From the NCBI RefSeq assembly GCF_003583725.1, contig NZ_QXTF01000001.1, positions 186,001 through 250,000 of the forward strand: 64,000 nucleotides of DNA. Direction: 5' to 3'. Both the position numbers and the translations under genes were made by a program. Source of the DNA: Sphingomonas edaphi (lineage in GTDB: Bacteria; Pseudomonadota; Alphaproteobacteria; Sphingomonadales; Sphingomonadaceae). Each line of letters begins with the position of its first letter. Within the stretch, counting starts at the first letter, position 1. The notes under the pieces were generated by a model. The model was not told the DNA's origin, did not search any database, and saw only the letters and a program-made list of their open reading frames with translations. Below, piece after piece: positions 26,300 to 36,823 of this stretch.

Positions 26300-27462
26300 C
26301 AGGCGGCCAATTCAGTCATCAGATGCTGCGCCAATGCCCTTGCCGAACGGTCGATGTCGATGACATCGGCGATGGAACGGGGCGCGGATGCGCTGGTTCG
26401 AGCCATTGCCTCCTCCACTGTGCGCGCAATATCGAGGAAACCGATCCGCCCCCCGAGAAATGCAGTCACCGCCTCCTCGTTGGCGGCGTTGAGTACAACG
26501 GGCGCGCTGCCCCCCTCCTCCAACGCCGCGCGCGCAAGCCTCAGGGCAGGAAAGCGCTCCGGATCCGGACTTTCAAAAGTCAGCGTTGCAACCTTCGAAA
26601 GATCGAGGCGCTCGACGCCCGTGTCGACACGGTCCGGATAGGACAGCGCGAAGGCGATGGGGATTCGCATGTCGGGACTGCCAAGCTGCGCAATGACCGA
26701 CCCATCGATAAATTCCACCATCGAATGAACGACGGATTGCGGATGAACGAGGATGTCGATCTGGCCGGACGGACAGCCGAACAGATGATGCGCCTCGATT
26801 AGTTCAAGGCCCTTGTTCATCATCGTCGCGGAATCGACGCTGATCTTGGCGCCCATCGACCAATTCGGGTGGGCGACCGCGGCACGGGCATCCATCGATG
26901 CCATTTCCTGGACCGACTTCGTGCGGAACGGACCCCCGCTTGCGGTCAGGATGAGTTTTGATACCTGCTTGCAATCATTACCTGCAAGGCACTGGAAAAT
27001 AGCATTATGCTCGCTGTCTACCGGCAAGATTACCGATCCGCTACGAGCAGCAGCCCCCGTCATCAGGTCGCCCGCCGTGACAAGCGCTTCCTTGTTTGCA
27101 AGTGCGAGCGTTTTGCCGGCTTCGACAGCCGCCATGGCGGGCTCCAGCCCGGCGCAGCCAACAATGGCTGCGACAACTAGCTCCGCATCGCCGGAAGCTG
27201 CCTCCGCTAAAGCATCTCGCCCGGTTTCGGCACGGCAGCCGGTGTCCACCAGTCGGGATCGCAATTCCTCGAGCAACGAGGGATCGTCGATAACGGCCAG
27301 CTTCGCCGAGGTTCGCCTGGCGGCGTCGGCAAGCGCCTCTACATTGCGGGCCGCCGTCAGAGCGATCACCTCGAAGCGGTCTGGATAGCGCTCGACCAGA
27401 TCGAGGGTCGACGTGCCAACCGATCCGGTAGCGCCAAGGATCGAGACCTTCCGGGGAGTCAT
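26299..27462 (-). CDS. dxr: 1-deoxy-D-xylulose 5-phosphate reductoisomerase
   Basis: 387 residues. Second step of the MEP isoprenoid pathway, making MEP with NADPH. The Rossmann motif is SILGATGSVGTSTLDLV, followed by ALANKEALVTAG, the substrate and metal site PVDSEHNAIFQCL, LTASGGPFR, and HPNWSMGAKISVDSATMMNKGLE. I use ATG 27462; TTG 27468 is two codons earlier and equally open. It overlaps the cdsA end by 4-10 bases. It supplies precursors for UppS encoded two genes upstream. Confidence 0.97.
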   Translation of the reverse strand: MTPRKVSILGATGSVGTSTLDLVERYPDRFEVIALTAARNVEALADAARRTSAKLAVIDDPSLLEELRSRLVDTGCRAETGRDALAEAASGDAELVVAAIVGCAGLEPAMAAVEAGKTLALANKEALVTAGDLMTGAAARSGSVILPVDSEHNAIFQCLAGNDCKQVSKLILTASGGPFRTKSVQEMASMDARAAVAHPNWSMGAKISVDSATMMNKGLELIEAHHLFGCPSGQIDILVHPQSVVHSMVEFIDGSVIAQLGSPDMRIPIAFALSYPDRVDTGVERLDLSKVATLTFESPDPERFPALRLARAALEEGGSAPVVLNAANEEAVTAFLGGRIGFLDIARTVEEAMARTSASAPRSIADVIDIDRSARALAQHLMTELAA

Positions 27463-28106
27463 AGCCAATCCGTTACCATGAAGCTCGCTGTCAGCAGCGC
27501 GACCGGCACAAGACCGTCCAGCCGATCGAGCAGCCCACCATGGCCGGGCAGCCAGGTCCCGCTATCCTTCACGCCCGCCTTTCGCTTCAGGCCGCTTTCG
27601 AAAAGGTCGCCCATTTGCGCCGCAACCGCAAATGGCGCCGCGAGCCAAAGCAGAATTGGCGGAAGATCGGTGGAAACCGCCCATGCGCCCGCAACAACTG
27701 CGGCACTGATGACTCCGCCCGCCAGTCCCGCAATGGTCTTGTTTGGGCTCACCGACGGAGCCAGTTTCGGGCCGCCGATCGCCCGTCCGGCGAAGTAGGC
27801 TCCGATGTCGGTCGACCAGACAACCAGGAAGACCCACATCAGAAGGTCGAACCCGGTACCGATGCCTTCAAATTCTGCGCGCTCGCGGATCCACAGCAGG
27901 GAGACGGCTGGCAAAAGACAGTAAGCAAAGCCGAAAATCTTCCACAGAACACCCCATCCCGCCACGATCCTGGACCATTCAAGGTACATGATGGTGGCAA
28001 TGAGGGCGACCATGACGGCGAACGGCCAGCCGCCCAGAATCGCTTCGACCAGGGCGACGACGATCAGGACGACGCCAACCACTGTTCGAGTCAGTAATTC
28101 CTTCAT
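27459..28106 (-). CDS. cdsA: Phosphatidate cytidylyltransferase
   Basis: 215 residues, mostly hydrophobic, with about six membrane helices. It makes CDP-diacylglycerol from phosphatidic acid and CTP. The family signature is near the C-terminus: QMGDLFESGLKRKAGVKDSG followed by LPGHGGLLDRLDGL, which together form the metal and substrate site. It is shorter at the N-terminus than E. coli CdsA, which is normal for this group. The ATG overlaps the uppS stop (ATGA). Confidence 0.95.
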   Translation of the reverse strand: MKELLTRTVVGVVLIVVALVEAILGGWPFAVMVALIATIMYLEWSRIVAGWGVLWKIFGFAYCLLPAVSLLWIRERAEFEGIGTGFDLLMWVFLVVWSTDIGAYFAGRAIGGPKLAPSVSPNKTIAGLAGGVISAAVVAGAWAVSTDLPPILLWLAAPFAVAAQMGDLFESGLKRKAGVKDSGTWLPGHGGLLDRLDGLVPVALLTASFMVTDWL

Positions 28107-28855
28107 CGGCCTCCGAAGCGCCGTTGGCGCGCAGAAAATTCTTCAAGCGCGGCTTTAAACGCCCGCTCGTCGAAGTCAGGCCAGAGCGTATCGACAAACA
28201 CCAGCTCCGAATAAGCCACCTGCCACAGCAGGAAGTTCGACAACCGCTTTTCGCCCGACGTTCGAATGAGCAGATCCAGGTCGGGCCACTCGCTGGTCAT
28301 CAGCTCCGCGCCAAACATTTGCTCGTCGATCGCGCCTACGTCGATTTCACCGGAAGTGGCTTTGGCCGCCAACCGCTTGGCAGCGGCAGCAATTTCCAAC
28401 CTCGAACCATAATTGAGCGCGATAACCAGCGTGAGCCGCCGATTGTGAGCAGTTCGCTTGACGGCCTTTTCCAGCCGCTGCGCAAGATCACTGCCGAACG
28501 CACTATGGTCGCCGATCAGCCGGAGTTGCACGCCTTCCCGTTCCAACTCCGCAAGCTCACGCTCGAGGTAGAAACCAAGAAGTCCTTTAAGGTCGCTGAC
28601 TTCCTCTTCCGATCGGCGCCAGTTTTCGGACGAAAAGGCATAAAGCGTAAGGACTTCGACGCCCATCTCGACGGCCGAGCGCAAGGTACGACGCACCGCC
28701 TCCGCACCGGCACGATGGCCCGCAACACGCGGCAGTCCCCGCTTTGCCGCCCAGCGCCCATTTCCGTCCATGATAATGGCGACGTGCCGGGGTACGGCTC
28801 CGCTCCCGCCGGCGCGGGGGGGCGCCCCATCGGTCGCGGCGGGAATTGCACTCAC
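28103..28855 (-). CDS. uppS: Undecaprenyl diphosphate synthase (isoprenyl transferase)
   Basis: 250 residues. It makes the C55 lipid carrier for peptidoglycan. The catalytic Asp D30 lies in [38 protein letters not shown], the RLIGDHSAF region, and the C-terminal [19 protein letters not shown] and FVDTLWPDF all match the cis-prenyltransferase family. The start is GTG 28855, overlapping the frr stop. The first 20 residues are Ala/Gly/Pro-rich and probably disordered. Confidence 0.97.
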   Translation of the reverse strand: MSAIPAATDGAPPRAGGSGAVPRHVAIIMDGNGRWAAKRGLPRVAGHRAGAEAVRRTLRSAVEMGVEVLTLYAFSSENWRRSEEEVSDLKGLLGFYLERELAELEREGVQLRLIGDHSAFGSDLAQRLEKAVKRTAHNRRLTLVIALNYGSRLEIAAAAKRLAAKATSGEIDVGAIDEQMFGAELMTSEWPDLDLLIRTSGEKRLSNFLLWQVAYSELVFVDTLWPDFDERAFKAALEEFSARQRRFGGR

Positions 28856-29409
28856 TTGCCGAGGATTTCCTGTTCCTTCGAATGAGCGGCGGCATCGATT
28901 TCCTTAATGGTGTCGTCGGTCATTTTCTGGACTTCGGCGTCGAGACGCTTGTGCTCGTCCTCGCTGATTTCCTTTTTCTTCTCGTCGGTCTTAAGCGCAT
29001 CCATGCCATCGCGGCGCACGTTGCGGACCGCGATGCGCGCCTTCTCCGCATATTGGCCGGCGAGCTTCGCCAATTCCTTGCGGCGCTCCTCGGTCAAGTC
29101 AGGAATAGGCAGGCGGATCAGCTGACCATCCACAATCGGGTTGATGCCGAGGCCGGCATTGCGGATCGCCTTTTCAACAGACGTAATGTTGCTGCGATCC
29201 CAGACCTGAACCGAGATTGTGCGCGGCTCGGGCACAGAAACCGTCGCCACCTGATTGATCGGCATGTTGGCGCCATATACCTCGACCTGGATGGGATCGA
29301 GCAGTGCGGTCGAGGCGCGCCCGGTGCGCAGTCCGGCCAGGTCGTGCTTGAGGTTCTCGACCGCGCCGGTCATGCGGCGCTGAATGTCATTCTTGTCGTA
29401 CGAAGGCAT
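28852..29409 (-). CDS. frr: Ribosome recycling factor
   Basis: 185 residues from ATG 29409, with AGGAG nine bases upstream (a GTG three codons earlier is in frame but too close to that site). The three-helix bundle has [21 protein letters not shown] and [29 protein letters not shown], which are RRF signatures. It splits post-termination ribosomes together with EF-G. It follows pyrH by 5 bases. Confidence 0.97.
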   Translation of the reverse strand: MPSYDKNDIQRRMTGAVENLKHDLAGLRTGRASTALLDPIQVEVYGANMPINQVATVSVPEPRTISVQVWDRSNITSVEKAIRNAGLGINPIVDGQLIRLPIPDLTEERRKELAKLAGQYAEKARIAVRNVRRDGMDALKTDEKKKEISEDEHKRLDAEVQKMTDDTIKEIDAAAHSKEQEILGK

Positions 29410-29414
29410 ACCTC

Positions 29415-30137
29415 TCACTCCTCGTTCATTACGACCGTTGCCGTTCCGCTGCCGGCGAGGACCTTTGCAAGGTTGCCAGGTTCGCGAATGTTAAACACAA
29501 CGATCGGGATATTATTGTCGCGGCAAAGCGCAACCGCGCTTGCATCCATGACCTTCAGGTCGTCGGCCAGCACCCGGTCAAAACCGATGACGTCATAACG
29601 CGACGCTTTGGGATTGATCTTGGGATCGCTGTCGTAGACGCCATCGACACTGGTGCCCTTAAAGAGTGCATCGCACTTCATCTCGGCCGCCCGCAGCGCC
29701 GCGCCGGTGTCGGTAGTGAAATAGGGGCTGCCGACGCCCGCTGCGAAAATAACGACGCGGCCCTTCGCAAGGTGCCGCTCGGCGCGACGGCGGATGACCG
29801 GCTCGCAGACCTGGTCCATCTTGATTGCCGACTGGACGCGCGTTTCGACGCCCATTTGCTCCAGCGCGTTCTGAACCGCGAGCGCGTTCATCACGGTTGC
29901 GAGCATGCCCATATAGTCGGCTTGGGCACGATCCATGCCCTTCGCGGCGCCGGCCATACCGCGGAAAATGTTCCCGCCGCCGATAACGAGGCAGATTTCC
30001 AGGCCCTGCTCTTTCGCCGCCTTCACTTCTGCGGCCATGTTGGCGACCGTGTCGGGATCGATGCCGAACTGGCCGGGCCCCATCAACGCCTCCCCCGACA
30101 GCTTCAGCAGGATGCGGTCGAAGCGGGGTCGGGTCAT
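29415..30137 (-). CDS. pyrH: UMP kinase
   Basis: 240 residues, amino acid kinase fold, converting UMP to UDP. It contains [13 protein letters not shown] at the N-terminus, IGGGNIFRG, the [14 protein letters not shown] helix, [19 protein letters not shown] and [10 protein letters not shown]. It lies between tsf and frr, the usual position. A stem-loop at 30175-30207 separates it from tsf. Confidence 0.97.
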   Translation of the reverse strand: MTRPRFDRILLKLSGEALMGPGQFGIDPDTVANMAAEVKAAKEQGLEICLVIGGGNIFRGMAGAAKGMDRAQADYMGMLATVMNALAVQNALEQMGVETRVQSAIKMDQVCEPVIRRRAERHLAKGRVVIFAAGVGSPYFTTDTGAALRAAEMKCDALFKGTSVDGVYDSDPKINPKASRYDVIGFDRVLADDLKVMDASAVALCRDNNIPIVVFNIREPGNLAKVLAGSGTATVVMNEE

Positions 30138-30174
30138 CTGCGGTCATTCCTTTGGCGAATAGCGGATATGCGAA

Positions 30175-30207
30175 GGGGCGGATGCGCTCTTACGGCGCAC
30201 CCGCCCC
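30175..30207 (-). terminator. Stem-loop between tsf and pyrH
   Basis: On the minus strand GGGGCGGGTGCGC and GCGCATCCGCCCC form a 13-bp stem with one G-U pair and a 7-base loop. No T-run follows, so it may attenuate, mark a processing site, or protect the upstream mRNA rather than terminate fully. Confidence 0.5.
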
Positions 30208-30243
30208 TCTGCCAACCGCCTTTAATGGCGGCGAGCGGCGCTT

Positions 30244-31188
30244 TTAGGCGACCGGCTCGTCCTTCTTGACACCGGCGGCAGCCGCGACTTCCGCCGCGAA
30301 ATCGCTTTCGGCCTTTTCAATGCCTTCGCCGAGCTGGAAACGCTCGAAAGCGACCAACTTGACCGGCGAACCGGCTTCCTTGCCAGCCTGCGCCACGACG
30401 TCGGCGACGGGGGTCTTGTTGTCCATCACGAACAGCTGGCTCAGCAGGGCGTTTTCCTTGCGGAACTTTGCCATCGATCCTTCGACCATCTTTTCGACGA
30501 TGTTCGCGGGCTTGCCGCTCTCATTCGCCTTTTCGATGGCGATCGCGCGCTCGCGCTCGATCAAACCGGCGTCCAGGCCGTCGGCGTCCAGAGCCAGCGG
30601 GTTGGCGGCCGCGATATGCATCGCGATCTGCTTGCCAAGCGCGTTGAGCGTATCGGCCGATGCCGCGCTTTCCAGCGCAACCAACACGCCGATCTTGCCC
30701 ATGCCTGCCGCAACCGAGTTATGAACATAACTCACAACGACACCTTCCGGCACTTCCAGGACGGTCGTGCGGCGGAGAGACTGGTTTTCACCGATTGTGG
30801 CAATGTTGTTGGTCAGCGCTTCTTCGACGGTGCCGCCGCCCGGGAAGGACGCAGCCTTCAGGGCCTCGATGTCACCACCGGCATTCAACGCGAGCTTCGC
30901 AACTTCCGCGACGAACGACTGGAACTGCTCGTTCTTGGCGACGAAGTCGGTTTCCGAGTTGACCTCGACGACGGAACCCTTCGTGCCGTCAACGGCAACC
31001 CCGACCAGGCCTTCTGCGGCCGTACGGCCTGCCTTCTTGGCGGCCGCGGCAAGACCCTTGGCGCGCAGCCAGTCGACCGACGCTTCCAGGTCGCCATTAT
31101 TTTCGGCCAGCGCCTTCTTGCAGTCCATCATGCCGGCGCCAGTGCGCTCGCGCAGTTCCTTCACCGAAGCGGCGGTGATCTCAGCCAT
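30244..31188 (-). CDS. tsf: Elongation factor Ts
   Basis: 314 residues from ATG 31188, with GGAGGA six bases upstream; the frame continues open upstream, but that part is not EF-Ts-like. It begins [19 protein letters not shown] and continues [23 protein letters not shown], the UBA-like domain and EF-Tu-contact motif; [17 protein letters not shown] is the second signature. It exchanges GDP for GTP on EF-Tu. It is cotranscribed with rpsB, 88 bases upstream. Confidence 0.97.
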   Translation of the reverse strand: MAEITAASVKELRERTGAGMMDCKKALAENNGDLEASVDWLRAKGLAAAAKKAGRTAAEGLVGVAVDGTKGSVVEVNSETDFVAKNEQFQSFVAEVAKLALNAGGDIEALKAASFPGGGTVEEALTNNIATIGENQSLRRTTVLEVPEGVVVSYVHNSVAAGMGKIGVLVALESAASADTLNALGKQIAMHIAAANPLALDADGLDAGLIERERAIAIEKANESGKPANIVEKMVEGSMAKFRKENALLSQLFVMDNKTPVADVVAQAGKEAGSPVKLVAFERFQLGEGIEKAESDFAAEVAAAAGVKKDEPVA

Positions 31189-31212
31189 GTCAAATCCTCC
31201 AAATGGGAATAT

Positions 31213-31253
31213 GGGGCGCGTCGCGGGAAGCCCAAGCCCCCGCGACACGCCCC
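31213..31253 (-). terminator. Long stem-loop between rpsB and tsf
   Basis: Arms 31213-31227 and 31239-31253 form a 15-bp stem with one G-U pair (minus-strand reading) around an 11-base loop. It lacks a T-run. The location between rpsB and tsf suggests partial termination or RNA processing that sets the S2 to EF-Ts ratio. It resembles the tsf-pyrH hairpin in having a GGGGCG base. Confidence 0.5.
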
Positions 31254-31276
31254 CGAAAAGTCGTTCGTGTTGGGGC

Positions 31277-32032
31277 TTATGCCTCGAGCGCGGCTTCCAC
31301 CGGCGGCTCTGCCATCGCGCCGATGTCTTCGCCACGCGATGCAGCGTTGCCCGACTTGCCGGCCGACGCTGCACTGGCGACGGCTTCGCAGTAAAGGCGG
31401 ATGGCGCGGCTCGCATCGTCGTTGCCCGGAACCGGGAAGGCGATGCCCTGCGGATTCGAGTTGCTGTCGAGGATCGCGATGACCGGAATGCCAAGGACGT
31501 TGGCTTCCTTGATCGCCAGCTCTTCCTTGTTGGTGTCGACAACGAACATAACGTCCGGAAGGCCGCCCATATCGCGGATGCCGCCCAAACTGTTTTCCAG
31601 CTTGTCGCGCTCGCGGGTCAGCTGAAGAACTTCCTTCTTGGTAAGGCCGGCGGTGTCGCCTGACAGCTGCTCTTCGAGGCTCTTGAAGCGCTTGATCGAG
31701 TTAGAAATCGTCTTCCAGTTGGTCAGCATGCCGCCCAGCCAGCGGTGGTTGACGAAATGCTGGCCCGAGGCGCGGGCAGCCTCAGCCACGGCGTCCTGCG
31801 CCTGGCGCTTCGTGCCGACGAACAGGACCTTGCCGCCGCGGGCAACGGTCTGCTGGACGAAGTCGAGCGCGCGGGCAAATAGCGGAACGCTTTGCGAAAG
31901 GTCGATGATGTGAACGCCGTTGCGGTCGCCGAAGATGTACGGCTTCATCCGCGGGTTCCAACGGTGGGTCTGGTGGCCGAAGTGCGCTCCGGCTTCGAGC
32001 AATTGCTGCATCGTGACGACGGTGGTCGCCAT
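31277..32032 (-). CDS. rpsB: 30S ribosomal protein S2
   Basis: 251 residues. It begins [21 protein letters not shown] and carries [36 protein letters not shown] and [19 protein letters not shown], which are S2 signatures. AAGGAG precedes the ATG by about ten bases. The C-terminal 30 residues are Ala/Glu-rich. It is the first gene of the long operon that ends with fabZ. Confidence 0.98.
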   Translation of the reverse strand: MATTVVTMQQLLEAGAHFGHQTHRWNPRMKPYIFGDRNGVHIIDLSQSVPLFARALDFVQQTVARGGKVLFVGTKRQAQDAVAEAARASGQHFVNHRWLGGMLTNWKTISNSIKRFKSLEEQLSGDTAGLTKKEVLQLTRERDKLENSLGGIRDMGGLPDVMFVVDTNKEELAIKEANVLGIPVIAILDSNSNPQGIAFPVPGNDDASRAIRLYCEAVASAASAGKSGNAASRGEDIGAMAEPPVEAALEA

Positions 32033-32200
32033 AGGGATAGTCTCCTTGCGGTTATGCCTCGACGGACCCGAGTAACCGGTCGTTGACCGGCACCGCTATG
32101 GTGAGTCCGCCTGTGGGATGGCGGGGCACCTACTGGATGATGCCAGATTATTCAAGCACTTCGCGCAGCCACTATTCCAGTTGGAACATAGCAAGAACGA
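32033..32200 (-). promoter_or_regulatory. rpsB upstream region with a small stem-loop
   Basis: This non-coding stretch should hold the promoter and leader of the rpsB operon. A perfect 6-bp stem-loop CCGGTC-AAC-GACCGG (32076-32090) would lie in the leader about 45 bases before the start codon. S2 is known to autoregulate in other bacteria, but I cannot match this leader to a described structure. Confidence 0.35.
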
Positions 32201-32317
32201 AATTGCTTGACACTCATAGAACGTTTGCAGAACATCGGTCGAATTGAAGCCAATGCCGACCAGTTTGGAACGAATTCGTTCTTGAACTGTTCAGCGCGAA
32301 CGGAAGGAAAACCGCCG

Positions 32318-32539
32318 ATGCTCGCCACTGTCGCAACCATCGCCCTGTTTGGATTTGCTGTTGCCATGCTCGCACGGTTCGCCCGGAACGATGGCGGCAA
32401 GATCCTAGCCGCGCTGTCCGGCAACAGCTGGCTTGCTCAACCTCCTGCTTCGGTACGGCCAGTGACGGTACGATTTAGCCAACGCTATCCGGCGTCGCGG
32501 CCGATGCGTGTACGGCCGGCGATGCGCGCCGCCGCTTGA
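32318..32539 (+). CDS. Small membrane protein, hypothetical
   Basis: 73 residues from ATG 32318, with GGAAGGAA (32302-32309) nine bases upstream. One N-terminal hydrophobic helix (LATVATIALFGFAVAMLA, about 2-19) is followed by a basic, Arg/Pro-rich tail ([19 protein letters not shown]). A TTGACA hexamer lies at 32207-32212. The last 65 bases overlap the end of pssA on the other strand. I recognise no family. The ribosome-binding site, promoter-like hexamer and use of an otherwise empty spacer argue that it is real. Confidence 0.55.
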   Translation: MLATVATIALFGFAVAMLARFARNDGGKILAALSGNSWLAQPPASVRPVTVRFSQRYPASRPMRVRPAMRAAA

Positions 32540-33269
32540 CCCGGCTGTAGCTGGCGATGCTGAAGGGGAGCATCGCCAAGTAAAGCAGCGATACCACCAG
32601 CAACGTGATCCAAGGCTCGTTGATTAGTGCGGCGCCAAGCAGAGCCACGCCCGCAAGCGCAAACAGCCGCCAGCCCTGCCTGATGCGGATCGATGACCAA
32701 CTATAGGTCGGCAGGCTGCTGATCATCAAAAGGGCGATGAACAGCGTCCAGGGAAGGACCAAGGTCCAACTCCGGAACAACTCGCTGCCGGTAATAAGCC
32801 ACAGGAAAATCGGCACGAATGCCAAGCCAGCCCCCGCCGGCGCCGGCACGCCGGTGTTGAAGCCCGCCGACTTGTGCGGCTGGTCGTCGGCGTCGATTCG
32901 TGCATTGAAACGTGCAAGCCGCAGCGCGCAGCACACCGCCAGCGCGAGCGCAGCGGTCCAGCCGAACTTTGGCGCGAACTGAAGCGACCAAAGGAATACA
33001 ATCAAAGCGGGCGCCGTTCCAAAGGCGATATTGTCGGACAAGCTATCGAGTTCAGCACCGAACTTGCTCTGCGCCCTCAATGCCCGGGCGATGCGCCCGT
33101 CCATGCCATCGAGTACGCCGGCCACAACGATCGCCGCGAGCGCCTTTTCCCACTCTTCGCCGATCGCGAAACGCACGCCGGTAAGACCGAAGCAAAGGGC
33201 CAAAGCCGTAACCGCATTGGGCACAAACGCTCGAAACGGCAGGCCGCGGCGCTCGGGAAAGTCGCTCAC
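32475..33269 (-). CDS. pssA: CDP-diacylglycerol-serine O-phosphatidyltransferase
   Basis: 264 residues, polytopic. It makes phosphatidylserine from CDP-DAG and serine. The CDP-alcohol phosphotransferase signature DGxxAR...GxxxDxxxD is [26 protein letters not shown] (about 54-79). About eight hydrophobic helices follow. The start overlaps the psd stop by 4 bases (ATGA), so both steps of phosphatidylethanolamine synthesis are coupled. Confidence 0.95.
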   Translation of the reverse strand: MSDFPERRGLPFRAFVPNAVTALALCFGLTGVRFAIGEEWEKALAAIVVAGVLDGMDGRIARALRAQSKFGAELDSLSDNIAFGTAPALIVFLWSLQFAPKFGWTAALALAVCCALRLARFNARIDADDQPHKSAGFNTGVPAPAGAGLAFVPIFLWLITGSELFRSWTLVLPWTLFIALLMISSLPTYSWSSIRIRQGWRLFALAGVALLGAALINEPWITLLVVSLLYLAMLPFSIASYSRVKRRRASPAVHASAATPDSVG

Positions 33270-33997
33270 TGGCTGGTTCCGGCCCGCTGCGGGTCGATGC
33301 CGATCTGCCCGAGGATGGTTTCGCCGGCGATCGTCCGCTGGCCAAGCAGCACTTGCGTCCCCGTCCCGGCCGGCAGGTAGACGTCAACCCGGCTCCCAAA
33401 GCGGATCAGGCCAACGCGTTCGCCGGCCACAACGCGGTCGCCTTCCTTGACGAACGACATGATGCGCCGCGCCACGAGACCCGCGATCTGCGTAAACCCG
33501 ATCTTCAGCCCGTCTTCGCGTTCTACCAAGAAGTGCTGGCGCTCATTGTCCTCGCTCGCCTTGTCGAGGTCCGCGTTCAGGAATTTGCCCGGAACATAGG
33601 CGATTCGCCGCACGGTTCCCGCGATGGGCGTCCGGTTGATGTGAACGTCGAACACGCTCATGAAAATCGAAACGCGAGTGAATTCCCCGGCTAGACCGCC
33701 GTCGCCCGCCAATTCAACCGGCGCGCTGACGCGAGTTATCATCGTTACCAAGCCATCGGCCGGCGCGACAATCAGATCGGGGTCCTGCGGCGTGGTCCGG
33801 ATGGGGTCACGAAAGAAGGCCGCGACCCAGATCGTCAGGCCGACCAGCAGCCAGCCGAAGATGTTCGGCAGCGTAGTGAATCCGACCAGCGTCAGGAAGG
33901 CAGCGATCAGGGTGAACTTGCGTCCTTCGGGATGAACCGATGGGAAGCGCCACTTGACGGCGGTTACGTGGCTATCGGGCTTTTCTATAACGGCCAT
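33266..33997 (-). CDS. psd: Phosphatidylserine decarboxylase proenzyme
   Basis: 243 residues from ATG 33997, with AAGGA seven bases upstream; the frame is open further upstream, but without family similarity. It is the short alphaproteobacterial type. Two N-terminal hydrophobic stretches (about 35-65) precede the catalytic part with [22 protein letters not shown] and [13 protein letters not shown], where the Gly-Ser bond is the autocleavage site that makes the pyruvoyl cofactor. It converts phosphatidylserine to phosphatidylethanolamine. It is divergent from icd. Confidence 0.95.
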   Translation of the reverse strand: MAVIEKPDSHVTAVKWRFPSVHPEGRKFTLIAAFLTLVGFTTLPNIFGWLLVGLTIWVAAFFRDPIRTTPQDPDLIVAPADGLVTMITRVSAPVELAGDGGLAGEFTRVSIFMSVFDVHINRTPIAGTVRRIAYVPGKFLNADLDKASEDNERQHFLVEREDGLKIGFTQIAGLVARRIMSFVKEGDRVVAGERVGLIRFGSRVDVYLPAGTGTQVLLGQRTIAGETILGQIGIDPQRAGTSQ

Positions 33998-34109
33998 GGC
34001 AGCGTCCTTAGGGACAAGCGAAGCGCCGGGCAATCCGCCCGGTTGCCTATCCCTGCCCGCTTGCCTAAGGCGCGGCCCATCCAAATTTTGCGCGCACAGG
34101 ACATTAGAA

Positions 34110-35342
34110 ATGGCCAAGATCAAGGTGAAGAACCCGGTCGTCGAGCTCGACGGCGACGAGATGACCCGCATCATCTGGCAGTGGATTCGCGAACGGCTGA
34201 TCCTCCCTTACCTCGATATCGACCTCAAATATTATGACTTGGGCATCGAGAAGCGCGACGAGACCGACGATCAGATCACGATCGACGCTGCAAACGCGAT
34301 CAAACAATACGGTGTAGGCGTGAAGTGCGCGACGATCACCCCTGACGAACAGCGCGTCGAGGAATTCGGCCTGAAGAAGATGTGGAAGTCGCCGAACGGC
34401 ACGATCCGCAACATCCTGGGCGGCGTCGTCTTCCGTGAGCCAATCGTCATCCAGAACGTCCCGCGGTTGATCCCCGGCTGGACCGATCCGATCGTTGTGG
34501 GCCGTCACGCATTCGGTGATCAGTACAAGGCGACCGACTTCAAGGTTCCTGGCCCGGGTAAGCTGACCATCAAGTTTGTCGGCGAAGATGGCGAGACGAT
34601 CGAGCATGAAGTGTTCGATTTCCCGTCAGCCGGTGTAGCGATGGGCATGTACAATCTCGACGCGTCGATCCGCGACTTCGCCCGCGCTTGCCTGAACTAC
34701 GGGCTGCAGCGGAACTGGCCTGTTTATCTGTCGACCAAGAACACGATCCTCAAGGCTTACGACGGTCGCTTCAAGGATATCTTCCAGGAAATCTACGAGG
34801 CCGAGTTCAAGGCAGCGTTCGAAAAGGCCGGCATCGAATATCAGCACCGTCTGATCGACGACATGGTCGCATCCGCGCTCAAGTGGAGCGGCAAATTCAT
34901 CTGGGCCTGCAAGAATTATGACGGCGACGTCCAGTCGGACCAGGTCGCGCAGGGCTTCGGCTCGCTGGGCCTTATGACGTCAGTGCTGATGACCCCGGAC
35001 GGCAAGACGGTCGAGGCCGAAGCGGCGCACGGCACCGTCACCCGTCACTATCGTCAGCACCAGCAGGGTAAGGCGACGTCGACCAACCCGATCGCGTCGA
35101 TCTTCGCCTGGACCGGTGGTCTCAAGTTCCGCGGAAAACTGGACGAGACCCCGGAAGTGGTAGCGTTCGCTGAAACGCTGGAGCGCGTCTGCGTCGAGAC
35201 CGTCGAAAGCGGCAAGATGACCAAGGATCTCGCGATTCTCGTCGGGCCGGAACAGCCGTGGATGACGACGGAGCAGTTCTTTGAAGCGATCCGAGAGAAC
35301 CTGGAATCGGCGATGGCCGAGCAGGGCTTGGTTCAGGCGTAA
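34110..35342 (+). CDS. icd: NADP-dependent isocitrate dehydrogenase, eukaryote-like type
   Basis: 410 residues from ATG 34110 (the frame is open upstream but the family begins [23 protein letters not shown]). It has [33 protein letters not shown], the substrate loop, [35 protein letters not shown] (metal Asp residues) and [18 protein letters not shown] (NADP site). This is the homodimeric type II enzyme, distinct from E. coli Icd. It is a TCA cycle enzyme and stands alone on the plus strand. It overlaps the flavin monooxygenase by 10 bases at the 3' end. Confidence 0.97.
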   Translation: MAKIKVKNPVVELDGDEMTRIIWQWIRERLILPYLDIDLKYYDLGIEKRDETDDQITIDAANAIKQYGVGVKCATITPDEQRVEEFGLKKMWKSPNGTIRNILGGVVFREPIVIQNVPRLIPGWTDPIVVGRHAFGDQYKATDFKVPGPGKLTIKFVGEDGETIEHEVFDFPSAGVAMGMYNLDASIRDFARACLNYGLQRNWPVYLSTKNTILKAYDGRFKDIFQEIYEAEFKAAFEKAGIEYQHRLIDDMVASALKWSGKFIWACKNYDGDVQSDQVAQGFGSLGLMTSVLMTPDGKTVEAEAAHGTVTRHYRQHQQGKATSTNPIASIFAWTGGLKFRGKLDETPEVVAFAETLERVCVETVESGKMTKDLAILVGPEQPWMTTEQFFEAIRENLESAMAEQGLVQA

Positions 35343-36541
35343 GCTTTAGGCGACTTTACCCGCTCACGGCGGATGCCAAGGCCGATGATGCGGCCCGGTA
35401 TCCGCCGCAGCAACGGGTAACGGTCCAATAATCTGATCAGTGCCGGCACTTGGATTGGCCCGCCGCGCAGCACGCGGCCGATGATATTGTCCTGGGCAGC
35501 CTTCTGGCCTGACTGGATGATCCGGGTCGGAAACAGCCGGCGCTCCTGAACACGCGGCAGCAATGTGTCGACGGACTGACCGCTCGCAAGCGGTTTCGCT
35601 AGGATGTTAGCGGCCGCAACAGCGTCCTGAATTGCAAGGTTGATGCCGATCCCGCCTATCGGTGACATTGCATGGGCCGCATCGCCGATCGCCAATAGTC
35701 CCGGCCGGCTCCACTCGGTCAGCCGGTCCAAGGCAACGCTGAGCAGCTTTAAGTCGTCATCGCTCGTCAGAAACTCACCGGACAGTTGCATGTCTGGAAA
35801 TGCTTTTTGGACTTCCAACCTGAGCCAACCCAAGCCTTTAGACCGAACCGCAACTTCCTGGCCCTTGGGTATAAGGAAGGCCGCCTGCCAATAGTCGTCC
35901 CGATCAATCAGCACGACCATTCGGTTGGGTTCCACCGAGCCCCGCAGCGCATCGCCACCGTCATCGATCTTGGGAACCTTGAACCACAATACGTCCATCG
36001 GCGCGCCAAGCGATTCGACCGGCAACATGTCGAGCGTGCGGACCAGCGAACCCCGGCCGTCCGCCGCGATCACCAACCTCCCGGCTCGCTCTTCCCGCCC
36101 ACTTCTGTATCGAACGCCGTCGACGCGGCCATTGCTCTGCGTGAAGGCTTCGACCGGTTCCTCCATGGCCAGCACGAAGCCGGGATAGCCGCACGCCTCA
36201 TCGCGCAGGAAGTCGAGGAACTCCCATTGCGGCATCATCGCGATAAAGGGGGCCGGCGTGTCGAGGTGCGACAGATCGCCGATCGTCCATTCGCGCCCGC
36301 CAATGCGGATGCGCGCGCTGTGCACGCGATTGTGCGGACGGTCTAGAAAACGATCGAGCAAACCCAGTTGCGCGAGCACTTCCATGGTGGAGGGATGGAC
36401 CGTGTCACCCCGGAAATCGCGAAAAAAGTCCCCATGCTTCTCGATGACCTTCACGCGGATGCCGGCCCGGGCAAAAAGCAGGCCAGCCATCATTCCGGCC
36501 GGGCCGCCGCCAACGATCAGTACGTCATGGGGCTGTTCCAT
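35333..36541 (-). CDS. FAD-dependent aromatic monooxygenase (UbiH/PHBH fold)
   Basis: 402 residues. The Rossmann motif [18 protein letters not shown] (10-27) with VKVIEKH binds FAD; the middle motif [14 protein letters not shown] is the DG box; [29 protein letters not shown] is the second FAD motif of group A flavoprotein monooxygenases. Members hydroxylate ubiquinone precursors or other aromatics. No ubi or catabolic genes are near, so the substrate is open. It converges on icd. Confidence 0.88.
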   Translation of the reverse strand: MEQPHDVLIVGGGPAGMMAGLLFARAGIRVKVIEKHGDFFRDFRGDTVHPSTMEVLAQLGLLDRFLDRPHNRVHSARIRIGGREWTIGDLSHLDTPAPFIAMMPQWEFLDFLRDEACGYPGFVLAMEEPVEAFTQSNGRVDGVRYRSGREERAGRLVIAADGRGSLVRTLDMLPVESLGAPMDVLWFKVPKIDDGGDALRGSVEPNRMVVLIDRDDYWQAAFLIPKGQEVAVRSKGLGWLRLEVQKAFPDMQLSGEFLTSDDDLKLLSVALDRLTEWSRPGLLAIGDAAHAMSPIGGIGINLAIQDAVAAANILAKPLASGQSVDTLLPRVQERRLFPTRIIQSGQKAAQDNIIGRVLRGGPIQVPALIRLLDRYPLLRRIPGRIIGLGIRRERVKSPKAYA

Positions 36542-36823
36542 CAGTTGACGTCATGACGCCGCGCTCGCGACTTGGTCAAGGATTCCGGCTTGTGCGTTCC
36601 CAACGATATACTGTGCCTCTTCCTTCGTCGTGGCGATTGATGTGGATCGTGGATATTACCATTTTCACGTCCGAACCCTTGGAACGGCCGCCGCTGGAAT
36701 CCCGCTCGACCTTTTCGCCTCCGCGCAAGATATTCGGCGTCGTCCTGTCCTTCCTAAGCTCGAACGCGCAAATGCTCGCGACGATGCGGTGACAATGTTG
36801 TGTCCCCATGCTTCAAGGCGCGC
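36542..36823. other. Non-coding spacer, nothing definite
   Basis: 282 bases between the divergent monooxygenase and antiporter genes. Several short frames are open on both strands, but none has a good ribosome-binding site or a recognisable product. It presumably contains both promoters. I see no repeat or RNA gene. Confidence 0.5.

Noticed and set aside
30616-31482. A 288-codon plus-strand frame opposite tsf and rpsB
   Set aside because: It spans two well-identified ribosomal genes and the hairpin between them; the composition is that of a complement of coding sequence.
33998-34174. Longer N-terminus for psd from an upstream ATG
   Set aside because: The extra 59 residues show no family similarity, overlap the icd leader and start, and a good AAGGA site supports ATG 33997.
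36553-36809. Short open frames between the monooxygenase and antiporter genes
   Set aside because: Frames on both strands are of similar length, lack good ribosome-binding sites and have no recognisable product.
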